NCBI RefSeq assembly: GCF_022539505.1
Contig: NC_061508.1
Location: 340,889,484 to 340,953,483, forward strand
Direction: 5' to 3'
DNA length: 64,000 nucleotides
Origin: Lolium rigidum
Lineage: Eukaryota > Streptophyta > Magnoliopsida > Poales > Poaceae
The notes below the pieces were generated by a model. That model searched no databases. It saw nothing but the letters and a program-made list of their open reading frames with translations, and was not told the origin of the DNA. Shown here piece after piece: positions 24,688 through 37,266 of the stretch. Position 1 is the first letter of the stretch. Each line of letters opens with the position of its first letter. The position numbers were made by a program, and so were the translations under genes.

Positions 24688-26194
24688 CATGCGAGAGTTT
24701 GGCTGGTGCTGAGCTCAGGATTGGACGACAGTTTGGAGGGCGTTCAGGCCAAATGGACGGGCAACGTGGCCGTATTGAGCGTCAGATAGGAGGAAACACG
24801 CGGCATCATAGCTTCCTCGCAACGATTCGATGCCTTCCTCTTTTAACCGGCGATGCATGTACGCGCGGTTAGCTTTTTTTGGCCTTTCTGGGAGCTTCGT
24901 TGTTCGTATGATCAGGCATCAACGCGCCCTGGGCGTGGGAGATGTACTGGAGCTCGCTACATGAAGAGCAACAAAGACAAGCGAAAAAAGATACTTCGTA
25001 CGAGATTGCAACTCTACCTCCACGAGGCCGAAAATAAAAGGCTTCTATTCTGAAAAGGCAAAAACAAAAAAGAAGTGTTCTCTTGAGGGAAAGAGGAAGA
25101 GAAGTTCAATTGGATAGCAAGAAAACACAGCCGCCGTCGCGACGTCGAGAATACGTCCTGAAAGACGTATCAATCACGTAGAAGAAGAGGCCGACGACCG
25201 ATACAACTCCACACACACCCAAGACGATACATAGCCCAGCAGCTTACAACACCCCGCCACAAACGACCCGATGAGAACGACCCGCCCCCAGCATCCTACC
25301 AAAAGAGGTGAGGAGATGGAGCACGGAGCCACCGAACCGCGTCACGAACCAAGAGAGACACCACCATAGCACGATCGCGACTCCAAGGCAGCCCGGACCA
25401 ACGTACCTCCCCTCATGAGCCTAGAAGAGTCGGCGAGGAGAAGGCGAGATCCTTCGGAATTGGAGAAGCAGCTGACTAGGTTGCATCCACCACGTCGTAC
25501 ATAGCGCCTCGAAGCCCCATGCCCTAGCCAGCAGCCAACACCGGCAGCGCATCACAATGTCCAGCCTCCAGTTACACATCGGCCTCTCCCCAAGAAGCCC
25601 CGACAACGTCTTCAAGAAGAGAACGACGTTGTGGCGCCGCCGTCGCCTTGCCCGAGACCGGACATAAGGTTTCCTCTGGCACCAGAGGAGAGGGAGGCAC
25701 GGTTGGGACCAAAGATCACGCCTTCAGGAAGGAAGCGGCGCCCTCAGGCGTCGCCGTGATCCGCACCGGGCAGAGCTTTCACCCTGGTCCTTCACCGTAC
25801 CCACGATGCCGCCAGCGGCGAACTGGAGGCGATGGATGGGGAAGCAGACGCCGGCTTGGACCACCACCAGAAAGGCAAGAAGCCACACCGGCCTCACCGT
25901 CGCCGAAGAGGAGAGCCGGCCACCACCGGCCTCACCGGCGGCCAGCAAGAACTCAAAGGAGGGAGCTACCTTGCCGGCCAACCACCACCGCTGGCGCGCC
26001 CACGCAGTATGCCGGAGACGGGGCTCCTCGCGCCGCCACCACGCCCCGAAACCGCGGCCCGCGCCGGCCCGCACAGGCCCAGTTCGAGCCCGGCCGCCAG
26101 GCACAACCACGACCACCACGCGAAGCTGCACCGACCACTGCCGCCTCCATGTGCGAGAGGACGCCCCTGACACGGCTCGCCGGCCACCGCCGTG

Positions 26195-27592
26195 TGATAC
26201 GTCCAAAACGTATCTACTTTCCCGAACACTTTTGCTATTGTTTTGCCTCTAATTTGTGTATTTTGGATGCAACTAACGCGGACTAACGCTGTTTTCGACG
26301 AACCGTTCCGGTGTCTCGTTTTTGTGCAGAAATCCAACTTTCGGGAAAAACCTCGGGATTTTGACGAAAGGGCCTATTTTCCCGGAATAATGACGGAGCC
26401 GGAAGGACAATTGAAGTGGAGGCCCGAGGGCCCCACACCACGGGGCGGCGCGGCCCGGGGGGGCCCGCGCGGCCATGTGGTGTGGCCCCTCGGCCGGCCT
26501 CCGACGCCCCCTTCGGACTACTTATTCGCCTCGACCTAAAAACGCACGGGGAGAAGTCGAAGTCGCCAGAAACCCTCCCGAACGCCGCCACATCGCGAAA
26601 CTCCGTCGCGGGAGCCAGAAGTCTCCGTTCTGGCACTCCGCCGGGACGGGGAATTGGAGGAGATCATCACCGCCATCACCGCCAACGCCTCTCCATCAAC
26701 CAGCAATGTTTCCCCCATCCATGTGTGAGTAATTCCCCGCTTGTAGGCCGAAGGGGATGGTAGGGATTGGATGAGATTGGTCATGTAATAGCATAAGATT
26801 GTTAGGGCATAGTGCCTAGTGTCCGTAGATGGTACTTTTATGATATTGTTGCAACTTGTTATGCTTAATGCTTGTCACTAGGGCCCGAGTGCCATGATCT
26901 CAGATCTGAACATGTTATTATTTCATCATGATATTCATTGTTTATGGTCTTACCTGCAAGTTGTATACACATGTCGTTGTCCGGAACCAATGGCCCCGAA
27001 GTGACAGAAATTGGGACAATCGGAGGGGATGGTAGCGATGTGAGGATCACATGTGTTCACGGAGTGTTAATGCTTTGCTCCGGTACTCTATTAAAAGGAG
27101 TACCTTAATATCCAGTAGTTTCCCTTGAGGCCCGGCTGCCACCGGCTGGTAGGACAAAAGATGTTGTGCAAGTTTCTCATTGCGAGCACGTACGACTATA
27201 ATTGGAACACATGCCTATTGATTGATTAGTACTTGGACACCGTTTTATTATTATCCGCAAATGCCCTGCTATGATTGTTACATGAGTTTCTCTCATCCAT
27301 GCAACGCCCGTCATCCGTCCCCGTGCCTACGGTATTTTAATCCTCGCTGTTTACTAAAATCACTACTGCTGTCTTTGTTACTCCGTTGTCTGTTATTTCA
27401 CTATCGCTATCTGCTATAAAGCTGTTACTATCGATAAACTCTTGCGAGCAAGTCTGTTTCCAGGTGCAGCTAAATTGACAACTCCGCTGTTAAGGCTTTC
27501 AAGTGTTCTTTGTCTCCCCTTGTGTCGAATCAATAAATTGGGTAATACTTCCCTCGAAGACTGTTGCGATCCCCTATACTTGTGGGTCATCA
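26195..27592 (+). repeat. 5' LTR of the Gypsy element
   Basis: The LTR starts TGATACGTCC and ends GTGGGTCATCA. It contains a GC-rich inverted repeat (26433-26485). It differs from the 3' LTR mainly at CTG/CAG sites and by small indels. Confidence 0.93.
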
Positions 27593-27603
27593 AGACTATT
27601 TTC

Positions 27604-27621
27604 TGGCGCCGTTGCCGGGGA
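27604..27621 (+). promoter_or_regulatory. Primer-binding site
   Basis: TGGCGCCGTTGCCGGGGA begins 11 nt after the LTR. It starts with TGG, as needed to pair with the CCA end of a tRNA. The tRNA was not identified. Confidence 0.75.
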
Positions 27622-27679
27622 GCATAGCTTTATTTGGAAGTTCACTTGGATTGATATTGTTCGCTGCAAATTCTCCATC

Positions 27680-29632
27680 ATGGGTAAAACTCGCGATACT
27701 AAGGTCGCCATATTACCATCCACTACAAGAAAAGGTACAACTCTAAGTACCTCTGCTGCTCTTGATTCACCATCTGTGATTGATAAACTTGTTTCACCAC
27801 CACATGCTTCAAATGCTGGTACTTCTGCTGAATCTAAAAACTCTCATAATATTGATAATATTTCTGCTGTGCTTGATGATAGTGGTTCATTGGGAACTTT
27901 TCTAGATGCTTCAATTGCTAGATCTAGACAAATTGAAAATACTGAAACTCCTGATGTTACTACACCTGTTAATTCACCTGAACTTGAATACTCTAGTGAT
28001 GATCTTGATGAAGATTATGTGGAACTTGATGATGATTTTATTGAAAAATGCCATGCTACTACTGATGCAAGAAAAATTAAAAAGTTGCTTACAGAACATA
28101 CTGTTAGATATAAACTGTCTCCTGATTCTAAATTTGCCACATCTCCTATAAACATTAAGGATAAAGATTATGATTTTTCTCTTGATCTATCTCATATAGC
28201 TATTGTTGAGAAAATACCTTTTTGTGGTACTGAAAAAGAAAGTGCTGTTGAACACATGACTGAGTTATCTACTTTGAGTAGCTTATTTTCTGATGATGTT
28301 AAGATGCGTACTTACTTTGTTGCTAAAATTTTTCCATTCTCATTAAAGGATGACGCTAAAACTTGGTATAATAGTTTGCCACCTAGCTCTATTAAAAGTC
28401 CAAAAGAATTGCTTGCTGTTTTCTTTCGGAAATATTTTCCTGCTAGTGCTCAACATGCTCGCTTTGCGAGAGAGTTTATAATTTTGATCGGGGAGATGAA
28501 GAGAAATTGCTCGAAGCTTGGGCGAGATTTTGCTCTCTTATTAGAGCTCTGCCCGACCATGATTTAGAGAAGCATGATTTACTTGATATATTTTATAGTG
28601 GACTAACCATTGAGTCTAGGGCATACCTGGATAGTTGTGCTTGGTTGTGTTTTCGGGAAAAGAACTCCGGACGACGTTGAAGAATTATTGGCTAAAATAG
28701 GCCGGAATTATGATGATTGGACTACGCTCGAACCAACTCCAACGCCAATAGTGAAGAAGAGGGGTTTAATTAAATTAAATGATGAAGATATGAGGGAAGC
28801 CAAGAAGTCTCTCAAGGAGAAAGGTATTAAATCGGAAGATGTGAAGAATCTACCTCCAATAGAAGATATATGTGAGATAATTCCCCCTTCATCCATGATT
28901 GAGGTAAATTCCCTTCAACGCTTTACTAGGGAAGATATTCCGTATTCAAAACCTCCTGCACAATGCTTAGATGAGTTTGATAATTATATTGTTAAGCAAG
29001 AAAATTTTAATATGAGAGTAGAGAATCATCTAATGAAAAATTCTCAAGCTATTAGTCAATTGCATGATATTGTGGAGAGAACCTCCAATGATGTTAAGAT
29101 GCTTGTTAAACATTTTCATATGGTTCAAACTCAAATTGATCAACTCACTAAAGTGCAAAATGACTTGTTAGGAAATAATGCTAAAGAAAAACATGCTTAT
29201 GAAGTAACAACTAGAGGTGGTGTCTCTACCCAGGATCCTCTATATCCCGAAGGGCATCCCAAAAGAATTGAACAAGATTCTCAACGCATTGAACCTAGAG
29301 CTCATTCTAAGAAAAAGAAGAAGAAACATAAAAATGTTGTAGAATCCTCCGAACCTGCTAATGATCCTAATAGTATTTCTATTTCGATGCTTGAAACCGA
29401 AAGTGGTAATGAACATGATAAAGATAATGATAAGAATGATACTCCCGATAAAGAAGAAGTTGAAGAAGAACCTGAAAAGCATGCTAAAAATAAAAAGTAT
29501 ACTAAAGAAGATTTTATTGCTGAGAAACATGGTAATGAAAGAGAACCTTGGGTGCAAAAGCAAATGCCTTTTCCTGCTAAGAAACTAAAATCAAAGGAAG
29601 AAGAACACTATAATAAATTCGTGATTGGATGA
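27680..29632 (+). pseudogene. gag: Retrotransposon gag, frameshifted
   Basis: The frame starts at an ATG 88 bp after the LTR (MGKTRDTKVA). It includes a retrotransposon gag region around 28250-28560, with the typical motif DDAKTWYNSLPPSSI. A later coiled, charged region holds a KKKKKKHK basic run and acidic repeats. Gag proteins package the element RNA into cytoplasmic particles. The frame breaks near 28476, returns near 28645, and shifts again near 29620 before the protease, each by about one base. These indels could be decay or consensus errors, since the rest of the frame is well kept. Confidence 0.85.
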
Positions 29633-30332
29633 AACCTTTATTCTTGCAAATCCCTTTGATCGATGCTATTAAATTGCCTCCTTATTCAAAGTATATGAAA
29701 GACATTGTTACTAACAAAAGGAAAATCCCCAATGAGGAAATTTCCACTATGCTTGCTAATTACTCTTTTAATGGCAAAGTTCCAAAGAAGTTGGGCGACC
29801 CAGGTATACCTACTATTCCTTGTTCTATTAAGAATAATTATGTTAGAACCGCTCTATGTGACTTGGGAGCCGGTGTTAGTGTTATGCCTTTTTCTCTTTA
29901 TAAGAGACTTTACTTAGATAAGTTGATACCTACTGATATATCCTTGCAAATGGCCGATAAATCTACTGCTATTCCTGTTGGTATATGTGAGGATGTTCCT
30001 GTTCAAGTTACTAATAACTGCTTGATATTAACTGATTTTGTTGTGTTGGAAATGCCTGAAGACGATAATATGTCTATTATTCTTGGGAGACCTTTTCTTA
30101 ACACCGCAGGGCTGTTATTGATTGCAATAAAGGAAAGGTTACTTTCAATGTTGATGATAAGGAACACACCGTCTATTTCCCCAAGAGGATTGAAAAAGCG
30201 TGCGGAGTTAATACTATCTCTCATGTGAGAACTATCAAAGTGGGAACTATTGATTGTCCTATATATGAGCCTAAAGAAGAATATCAAACTCTTGTGATTG
30301 GATCCATATCAATACAATTCAAGGTAACATGA
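29633..30332 (+). pseudogene. Retropepsin-like aspartic protease, frameshifted
   Basis: The region downstream of gag encodes a retroviral-type aspartic protease that would cut the gag polyprotein. The active-site motif appears as CDLGAGVSVMP, with GAC at 29861. The C-terminal GRPFLNTAG motif follows near 30090. The plant D-L-G-A form replaces the classic D-T/S-G. A one-base break near 30108 shifts the frame; in the other frame coding continues to a stop at about 30332. Pol ends here: there is no reverse transcriptase, RNase H or integrase. Confidence 0.82.
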
Positions 30333-31110
30333 TTGATTTGAGGTTTATTTCTTCATATGCTATGTAAAATTTATTTGGTGGCAAGACTTGATCAACCTTG
30401 TCAACAAATACATCTTATATGCATAGAGGAGGTAAACAACATCTCTTTCTTCCTCCACTTGCTTTAGTTGCTGTAGCATTTTTAATTTGCAAAGTTTCTT
30501 AGTTGATTTGAGATTTCAAAAATTTTCCTGGCCAGTAATAATAAACTTAATACCCAGAAAATGTGCATTTTTCAAAGTTTTCAAAAATTCGCGAAAATTA
30601 CACCGTTGGTCCTATTTTTCGACGAGGCACCGGGAGCACCGGAGGATGACCCGTGGGGCACCACGGGTGCCACACCACGAGCCGGCGCGGCCAAGGAGGT
30701 GGCCGCGCCACCATGTGGTGTGGGCCCCTCCTTGCCCCACTTTGTCATCTCTTTCTCCCAGCACCTCTCTCCCGAAAAAACTCGAACCAACTTCCTCTCA
30801 CTCGCGTTTTTGCTCAAGAACTCCAGATTTCTCGATCTCTTTGTTCAGCTCAGATTTCCTGCTGAAATTTGGCACATTTGCTCCTTGGTATGTGACTCCT
30901 CCACCCATCCAAGTAGAATTTTGTTTGTTTGAGTAAATCTTGAATATTTTGCTGCTGTAGGTAACATGTTTAGTGAGCTTGCATGCTTGTTCTAAGTGGT
31001 AGAAACTTGTTTTGATGCATGATTAGTACTCTAGCAAGTTCCTATAGTAGTTTCCCTCAATTATATGTCACCAAATCAAGTTTTATATTGTTTGTTGAAA
31101 ATTTCAGAAA
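30333..31110. other. Non-coding stretch of the Gypsy element with stem-loop
   Basis: Where a complete element would have pol, this stretch carries AT-rich sequence, a strong stem-loop (30670-30723) and T-rich leader-like DNA before the accessory ORF. Confidence 0.6.
30670..30723. repeat. Strong stem-loop inside the Gypsy element
   Basis: CCACACCAC (30670-30678) pairs with GTGGTGTGG (30715-30723), and GGCGCGGCCA (30684-30693) pairs with TGGCCGCGCC (30700-30709). The two stems are separated by a symmetric 5-nt internal loop and closed by AGGAGG. The same outer arms occur in both LTRs (26433-26485, 34823-34874). Confidence 0.85.
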
Positions 31111-32236
31111 ATGGAAGGAGGTAGGCACCAACTCAACCAACATGAGTTAGAGGTGCCACAGGTCATGAGAGTTCACCGAGAAGAAGGAGTATATCCCACT
31201 TACTATCCGTGTGCGGATTTCATGAGAAGTGCAGGGATCTTGCAGGACGTTCAAAGTTTAATCTCTCATGCAGGATTGGATGATTTTGTTGATGGGGAAC
31301 CATGCCAATATGTGAAACTCACTATGTCGGTAGTGCAAGATTTTAAATTCAATTGGTCACGATCTAACCCCATGGTTCAGTACAAAATTTATAATAGAAC
31401 TGTCAACTTGCCATTCGGTGATTTTTGTGCGAGCAATTAGAGTGCCGCAATGGGGATCATGCGAGAAGATAAAGGGATCGCCGCAAGAGCTTTTAGACCT
31501 CTTCAAGATGATTTGTCATGGAAGGAGCTTCTCAGAGGATGATGGTAAAATCAGTAGTATTCATTTCCCAGCTATTCGTTACTTCGCCTATTTCATTACC
31601 AAGTGCGTTCTAGCGAGAAAGAATGGAGGTAAAATAACTATCCCGGATCTAGCCTTTCTAGCTGCTGCATTACAAGGTAATAGGACTTATAACTTGGGAG
31701 CTTTGATAGCCAACAGACTTGCCACTAACCGTGAGAAGGGAGGAATTTGTGGGGGTCTCATCGCCTCTCGCTTATTAGCTATGCATAATGTAGGACCTCA
31801 CCATCTTGATATTCCGCTCCCCATGGAGAAACTTGACATAGCTTCTATGATTAAGCATGAATTTCTTTCTGGTTCGTCTAATTTAGGGAACCTGTATTAT
31901 AGAATAACATTTTACAAGAAATCTTGGACAAGGACTAAGAAAGTTGAAAAATTAGTAGGATTGCCTGCACCTTCTCTGTTTAACCTTGATTCCAGGGAGG
32001 ATTGGTCAGTCACGGAAAGTGCAGTTAATGCATACATCGAGGGAGGAAGCCATCATGCACGAGACAACACGGATGAGGTCGAGGAACACCTCGACTCGTC
32101 ATCCGATGCAGCAAGCTCTTCGCATCAACACATTGGGCATGAGGAGCCTCCACGCTTCTCTTCTGCATCGGTACCTTATTATGACTACTCCATGTATGAT
32201 CCACCGGCGTGGAACCCAGACCCTCGATGGGGTTGA
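31111..32236 (+). pseudogene. Athila ORF1-like accessory protein of the Gypsy element, one frameshift
   Basis: The frame begins MEGGRHQLNQ at 31111 and runs to 31440. It continues from about 31420 in the next frame to a stop after PDPRWG at 32236, giving about 370 residues once the break is allowed for. The composition (PTYYPCADFM, VPQWGSCEKI, IHFPAIRYFAYFITKC) matches the ORF1/env-like accessory protein of plant Athila-lineage elements as I know it. Its role is not established. The C-terminus is rich in serine, histidine and tyrosine. The break near 31425 is a single base. Confidence 0.6.
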
Positions 32237-34575
32237 ACTCCACTTAGGCCAAAAGCCTAAGCTTGGGGGAGGTATACCGGCATCACTCATTCTTTGCATA
32301 TTATGATTGCTGGATACTTGTATATACTTGTTTAGTCTCTTTGAGTGGTTTTCTAATGAGAGGGAGATGATATTTGGGGAAGTGCTGCCTGAAAACAGAT
32401 TCTGGGCTGTTACCGTAAAAATTCGTGCGCACAACCAGAACGTTATTTTGAGTTGAAAATTTTTGTGCAGGTTCCCCAGGTTGTCATCTAACTTTCATTA
32501 GTTGAACACTTTTTGAACTGAGCAACGTAAGATTTTTGTAAAAATCGATTTCTGTACTGCTGTCAGGTTTTAGCAGATTTCTGTCGTCTCGCTTTTCTGT
32601 GTTTCTTTTAGTTTGCTATTTCTTGCTTTAACTTTGTTTCCTTCCCAAAACACAAAAAGACCAAAAATATTTCTGTTGTTTCTCTTCATCATTTGTTTAT
32701 CTTGGTTTCTTGCATTTGTTTCGCTTTATTTGCTATTGCTAGTTTGCTATAAGAAAACCCAAAAAGATTTTGCTTTGTTTGCTTGTTTCCTTTTGTTCTT
32801 ATTCTCAAATTCGAAAACACCAAAAATATTTGCTGTTCTTCTTTGGTTTGTAAAGTTCATCATGAGTTCAATGGTCTTTGGTGGCTGGAGCGTGGTTTTC
32901 ATTTCATATTATCCAAGCTACACAAGTGAAAAGGCAATAATGACGATCTACGACAATCCGATTGTGGTGAGAGGCTGGTATGAACTCTATTTGTTTTCAT
33001 TTTTGTACATATACTCATCCATGTGAGCATGCTTAGTTGGTTCATGTGAGGTATATGTTATTTAAGAAAGTTTAGTAGTTCATGATCTCTCATGATTAGC
33101 TCCAATTTATTAATATGAGTAGCATGTCATGGATGTTTGCTTGCATTGTTTTATTCATAAGTAAGTATGGCGTTGTGGTATCCTCCTCTGAATAATTCAT
33201 TTATATCGACTTGGCACATGCTCACGCATGCATATGACTGAACACGAGTCAATTAAGCCTCAATGATTTACATTGCTTCAGAGTTCTTGTATCACTTTTA
33301 TGCCTCGGTTAATTTATTTTGCCGCAAGCATGATTATGACGAGTCATCGCTCTCTTGATTTGTCGCTCCCTAGTCTTTTGCTAGCCTTCACTTGTACCGA
33401 GCGGGAACGCTGCTCGTGCCTCCCAACACATGAAAACCAAGTTATTCCGGAGTGTCCACCATAAATACCTATGCATGGCATTTCAAACCATTCCAAGTAA
33501 ATTCTCATGCGCTACCTTTAAAATCTTCAAAATGCTTCTTAATTTGTGTTAATGTTTCATAGCTCATGAGGAAGTATGTGGTGTTTAGCTTTCAACCTTG
33601 TCATTTACTTTTGACGGACTCTCATATGGAATAGTGGCACATCCGCTTATCCAATAATTTTGCAAAAAGAGCCGGCAATGGGATTCCCGATCCCGAACTA
33701 ATTAACTTAAATAGACACTCCTCCATGGTTTGTGATTGTTGGACGGCACCCGAAGGATTCGGTTAGCCATGGCTTGTGTAAGCAAAGGTTGGGGGGAGTG
33801 TCATCATCATAATAAAACTAAACTAAAAAAGGCACTCCTTCATGGTATGAGATTGTTGGCGAGTGCACCCGAGGATTCGGTTAGCCATGGTTTGTGTAAG
33901 AAAGGTTGGAAGGAGTGCCACATAAAAATGCCAATAATTCATGGGAGCCGCTCTTGAAAGTCCGGTTGGCGAGGTAGTTGGTGTACCCATTACCATTCGT
34001 TGACAACAACAAACACCTCTCAAAATAATTTTACTCCTGCTTTACAAAAGAAAAGCTCTAGCGCATGTTAATCCCTGCTTCCCTCTGCGAAGGGTCAATC
34101 TTTTACTTTTGTGTTGTGTCTCCATTATTTCTTTGAGCACTATCTTGAGAGCACAACTGTCATTTTTAGTATGATATGCTTGTCTCAAAATATGATTGAT
34201 TGTGGTATAACTTTGATGCTTTTATCTTTGACAATCACTACTTCTAGTCTTTCTATGAACTCCAGAGGTGCCCGGGCATTTATGTGTTGCCAATCAAATA
34301 CAGGCAAGCGAGATACCACTTTATCATACTCTCTTATGAACATTACAATCCTGCTTATATACATGATTCATGATGCTTATTATTAATTGTTGGTACCTCT
34401 TCATGATTGACATAGCTCGTTAGATGATCTTATTTGCATGTACCTTATTATGAACTCGCTCAAGTATTAGCCATATCATGAGAATATATACATCATATGA
34501 GCAAATGTGTTCGTGAAAGTTCTTTTATCGCTCGGTTGTTAACTCGAATTGCTTGAGGACAAGCAATAAGCTAAG
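32237..34575. other. 3' internal region of the Gypsy element, no gene
   Basis: This is AT-rich DNA with short frames only. It contains a diverged direct repeat (about 33725-33800 and 33830-33925) with GGATTCGGTTAGCCATGG in each copy. Long 3' non-coding regions are usual in Athila-type elements. Confidence 0.55.
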
Positions 34576-34586
34576 CTTGGGGGAGT
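34576..34586 (+). promoter_or_regulatory. Polypurine tract
   Basis: The purine-rich stretch TTGGGGGAGT lies directly before the 3' LTR and would prime plus-strand DNA synthesis. Confidence 0.75.
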
Positions 34587-35976
34587 TGATACGTCCAAAA
34601 CGTATCTACTTTCCCGAACACTTTTGCTATTGTTTTGCCTCTAATTTGTGTATTTTGGATGCAACTAACGCGGACTAACGCTGTTTTCAGCGAATCGTTC
34701 GGTGTCTCGTTTTTGTGCGTAAATCCAACTTTCGGGAAAAACCTCGGGATTTTGACGAAAGGGCCTATTTTCCCGAATAATGACGGAGTCGGAAGGACAA
34801 TTGAAGTGGAGGCCCGAGGGCCCCACACCACGAGGCGGCGCGGCCCGGGGGGCCCGCGCGGCCATGTGGTGTGGCCCCTCGGCCGGCCTCCGACGCCCCC
34901 TTCGGACTACTTATTCGCCTCGACCTAAAAACGCACGGGGAGAAGTCGAAGTCGCCGTAAACCCTCCCGAACGCCGCCACATCGCGAAACTCCGTCGCGG
35001 GAGCCGAAGTCTCCGTTCCGGCACTCCGCCGGGACGGGGAATTGGAGGAGATCATCACCGCCATCACCGCCAACGCCTCTCCATCAACCAGCAATGTTTC
35101 CCCCATCCATGTGTGAGTAATTCCCCCGCTGTAGGCCGAAGGGGATGGTAGGGATTGGATGAGATTGGTCATGTAATAGCATAAGATTGTTAGGGCATAG
35201 TGCCTAGTGTCCGTAGATGGTACTTTTATGATATTGTTGCAACTTGTTATGCTTAATGCTTGTCACTAGGGCCCGAGTGCCATGATCTCAGATCTGAACA
35301 TGTTATTATTTCATCATGATATTCATTGTTTATGGTCTTACCTGCAAGTTGTATACACATGTCGCTGTCCGGAACCAATGGCCCCGAAGTGACGTAAATT
35401 GGGACAACCGGAGGGGATGGTAGCGATGTGAGGATCACATGTGTTCACGGAGTGTTAATGCTTTGCTCCGGTACTCTATTAAAAGGAGTACCTTAATATC
35501 CAGTAGTTTTCCTTGAGGCCCGGCTGCCACCGGCTGGTAGGACAAAAGATGTTGTGCAAGTTTCTCATTGCGAGCACGTACGACTATAATTGGAACACAT
35601 GCCTATTGATTGATTAGTACTTGGACACCGTTTTATTATTATCCGCAAATGCCCTGCTATGATTGTTACATGAGTTTCTCTCATCCATGCAACGCCCGTC
35701 ATCCGTCCCCGTGCCTACGTATTTTAATCCCGCCGTTTACTAAAATCACTACTGCTGTCTTTGTTACTCGTTGTCGTTATTTCACTACCGCTATCGCTAT
35801 AAACTCGTTACTATCGATAAACTCTTGCGAGCAAGTCTCGTTTCCGTGTGCAACTGAATTGACAACTCCGCTGTTAAGGCTTTCAAGTGTTCTTTGTCTC
35901 CCCTTGTGTCGAATCAATAAATTGGGTAATACTTCCCTCGAAGACTGTTGCGATCCCCTATACTTGTGGGTCATCA
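34587..35976 (+). repeat. 3' LTR of the Gypsy element
   Basis: It starts TGATACGTCC, ends GGGTCATCA, and is followed by the CCGTG target-site duplication. It is highly similar to the 5' LTR, which suggests a fairly recent insertion once the CTG/CAG-site discordances are discounted. Confidence 0.93.
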
Positions 35977-36999
35977 CCGTGCCAGGCCCCGCCAACCTCC
36001 GCCGAGTTGCACCGCCGCCATGAATCAGAGCCGCCCCGCACGGCCCGCCACGCGCCAGGTAAGGGAGAGCCCGCCGCCGCCGGCAGGGGGAGAAGGGGGA
36101 GCGGGAAGGCGGGGCTAGGGTTTCTCCCCTTCGGCCGCCGCGGGGACGACCAGGGGAGAGAGAGTCCATTGCCGTCGCGTCGTCATCGCGAGGAACAGGA
36201 ATTTCAAGAGGCCTAGTGCCGAAAAAGCAGCCGCAAAGCCCCGGGAGCTCTGCCTTCTTGCCGGCTTCTGTTTCGCTTTGCTATGGTTTTGACCAATTCA
36301 ATGCAGGTAACACAAAGCTCCTAAAAAAACAAAGCTCCTGGATGCTATGCTCACTAAAGAAAACTCAATTTCCCTCCGCGAAAGAAGTACTAGGTTATCA
36401 AACATAAATACATACAATCTAACAAAAAAAAGATTTGCTAAGAAAAAGTTTGCAACCAACTAAATTATGTATAAAATAGGTTGTAGCTTCTTGCAACCAA
36501 TTCTTGTTAAGTGTTTTTGCCAAATCCTAAGAAAAATGTGGTGGTTTTTTTGTCCCACGGAGGTAAAGTGGTTGCGTTTGGTAATTTGAGAGTGGTGGTT
36601 TTATGCTCTTAGCATCTATTCTCTTGCACCTTTTGCAATTGACAATATGTCTAAACAAAAAAAAAAACACATGGAGACACTTCATGCTACAACATATACA
36701 TAACTGGGTTTTCTTCAAAACCAGATAAGGAAGGATAGCTGGTGTAGGTTGCGAAAGAAAGTTGTTCATCATAGCTGATGTGATGTTAATGATGATATGT
36801 GAGGGCTAAATTGGCACTAGGCAAGTAGGGAGACCCACATAAGCATCCAATCAGCAACTTTTTTGCAGACATGATCCAATCAGTAACTAGTTAGACTATG
36901 AGATGTATGAAAAGTCTATTTGTCACTGGAGGTACGGTATTATATGATTTTTGTACTTTCAACAGTTATATTTTCTCCCTGGAAGAAGAACTTGCCTAA

Positions 37000-37266
37000 G
37001 AGCAAGTTTAATAGTATAGTCAGCTGGCTATAAGCCAAGTGCCATGTCATCTATAACCAATTTAGAGATAGCATATACAATAGTGGCTATAAAAATGTTC
37101 TATTTTATCAATGTATGACCCACCTTTCACTCTCATAAAGTGTCTAGGAGAACTTGCATTAAGAGCCCACTCCTCTTCTCTCTCCTCCTCTCTCTCCTCC
37201 AACTAAGCAATAATATACTATTTTAATTCTTATACTCCAGCTAACTAGAATTTATTGTACTTGCTC
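37000..37266. mobile_element. Tourist-type MITE with TAA duplication
   Basis: The ends GAGCAAGTTTAATA and TATTGTACTTGCTC form terminal inverted repeats. TAA flanks both sides (36997-36999 and 37267-37269), the PIF/Harbinger target. Copy 1 of the segmental duplication has the empty site with one TAA at 22571-22573, which proves the borders. Length 267 bp. Confidence 0.95.

Larger units (their letters stand above)
26195..35976 (+). mobile_element. Gypsy LTR retrotransposon without RT/IN (non-autonomous), 9.8 kb
   Basis: Two LTRs of 1398 and 1390 bp bound the element, and the 5-bp target-site duplication CCGTG is perfect (26190-26194 and 35977-35981). After the 5' LTR come a primer-binding site starting TGGCGCC, a gag and aspartic-protease region (27680-30332), a non-coding stretch, an Athila-like accessory ORF (31111-32236), about 2.3 kb without genes, and a purine tract before the 3' LTR. 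No reverse transcriptase, RNase H or integrase is present, so the element must have used enzymes from a relative. The layout suggests an Athila/Tat-lineage element of the Triticeae Sabrina/WHAM kind; that family name is only a guess. Confidence 0.9.
25147..36170 (-). mobile_element. GC-rich retroposon split by an LTR retrotransposon
   Basis: The retroposon occupies 25147-26194 and 35982-36170, about 1.24 kb in total. It is flanked by GCCGTCGCGACGTC (25133-25146) and GCCGTCGCGTCGTC (36171-36184), a 14-bp duplication with one mismatch. The block around 25730-25790 resembles the retroposons at 8044 and 56835. No clear poly-A tail remains at the left end, so the minus-strand orientation is inferred from that resemblance. 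Open frames on both strands are compositional. No reverse transcriptase is seen. Confidence 0.65.

Noticed and set aside
25648..26337. Frames of 112-212 codons on both strands
   Set aside because: Same GC-rich retroposon composition; they are cut by the Gypsy insertion and have no recognisable domain.
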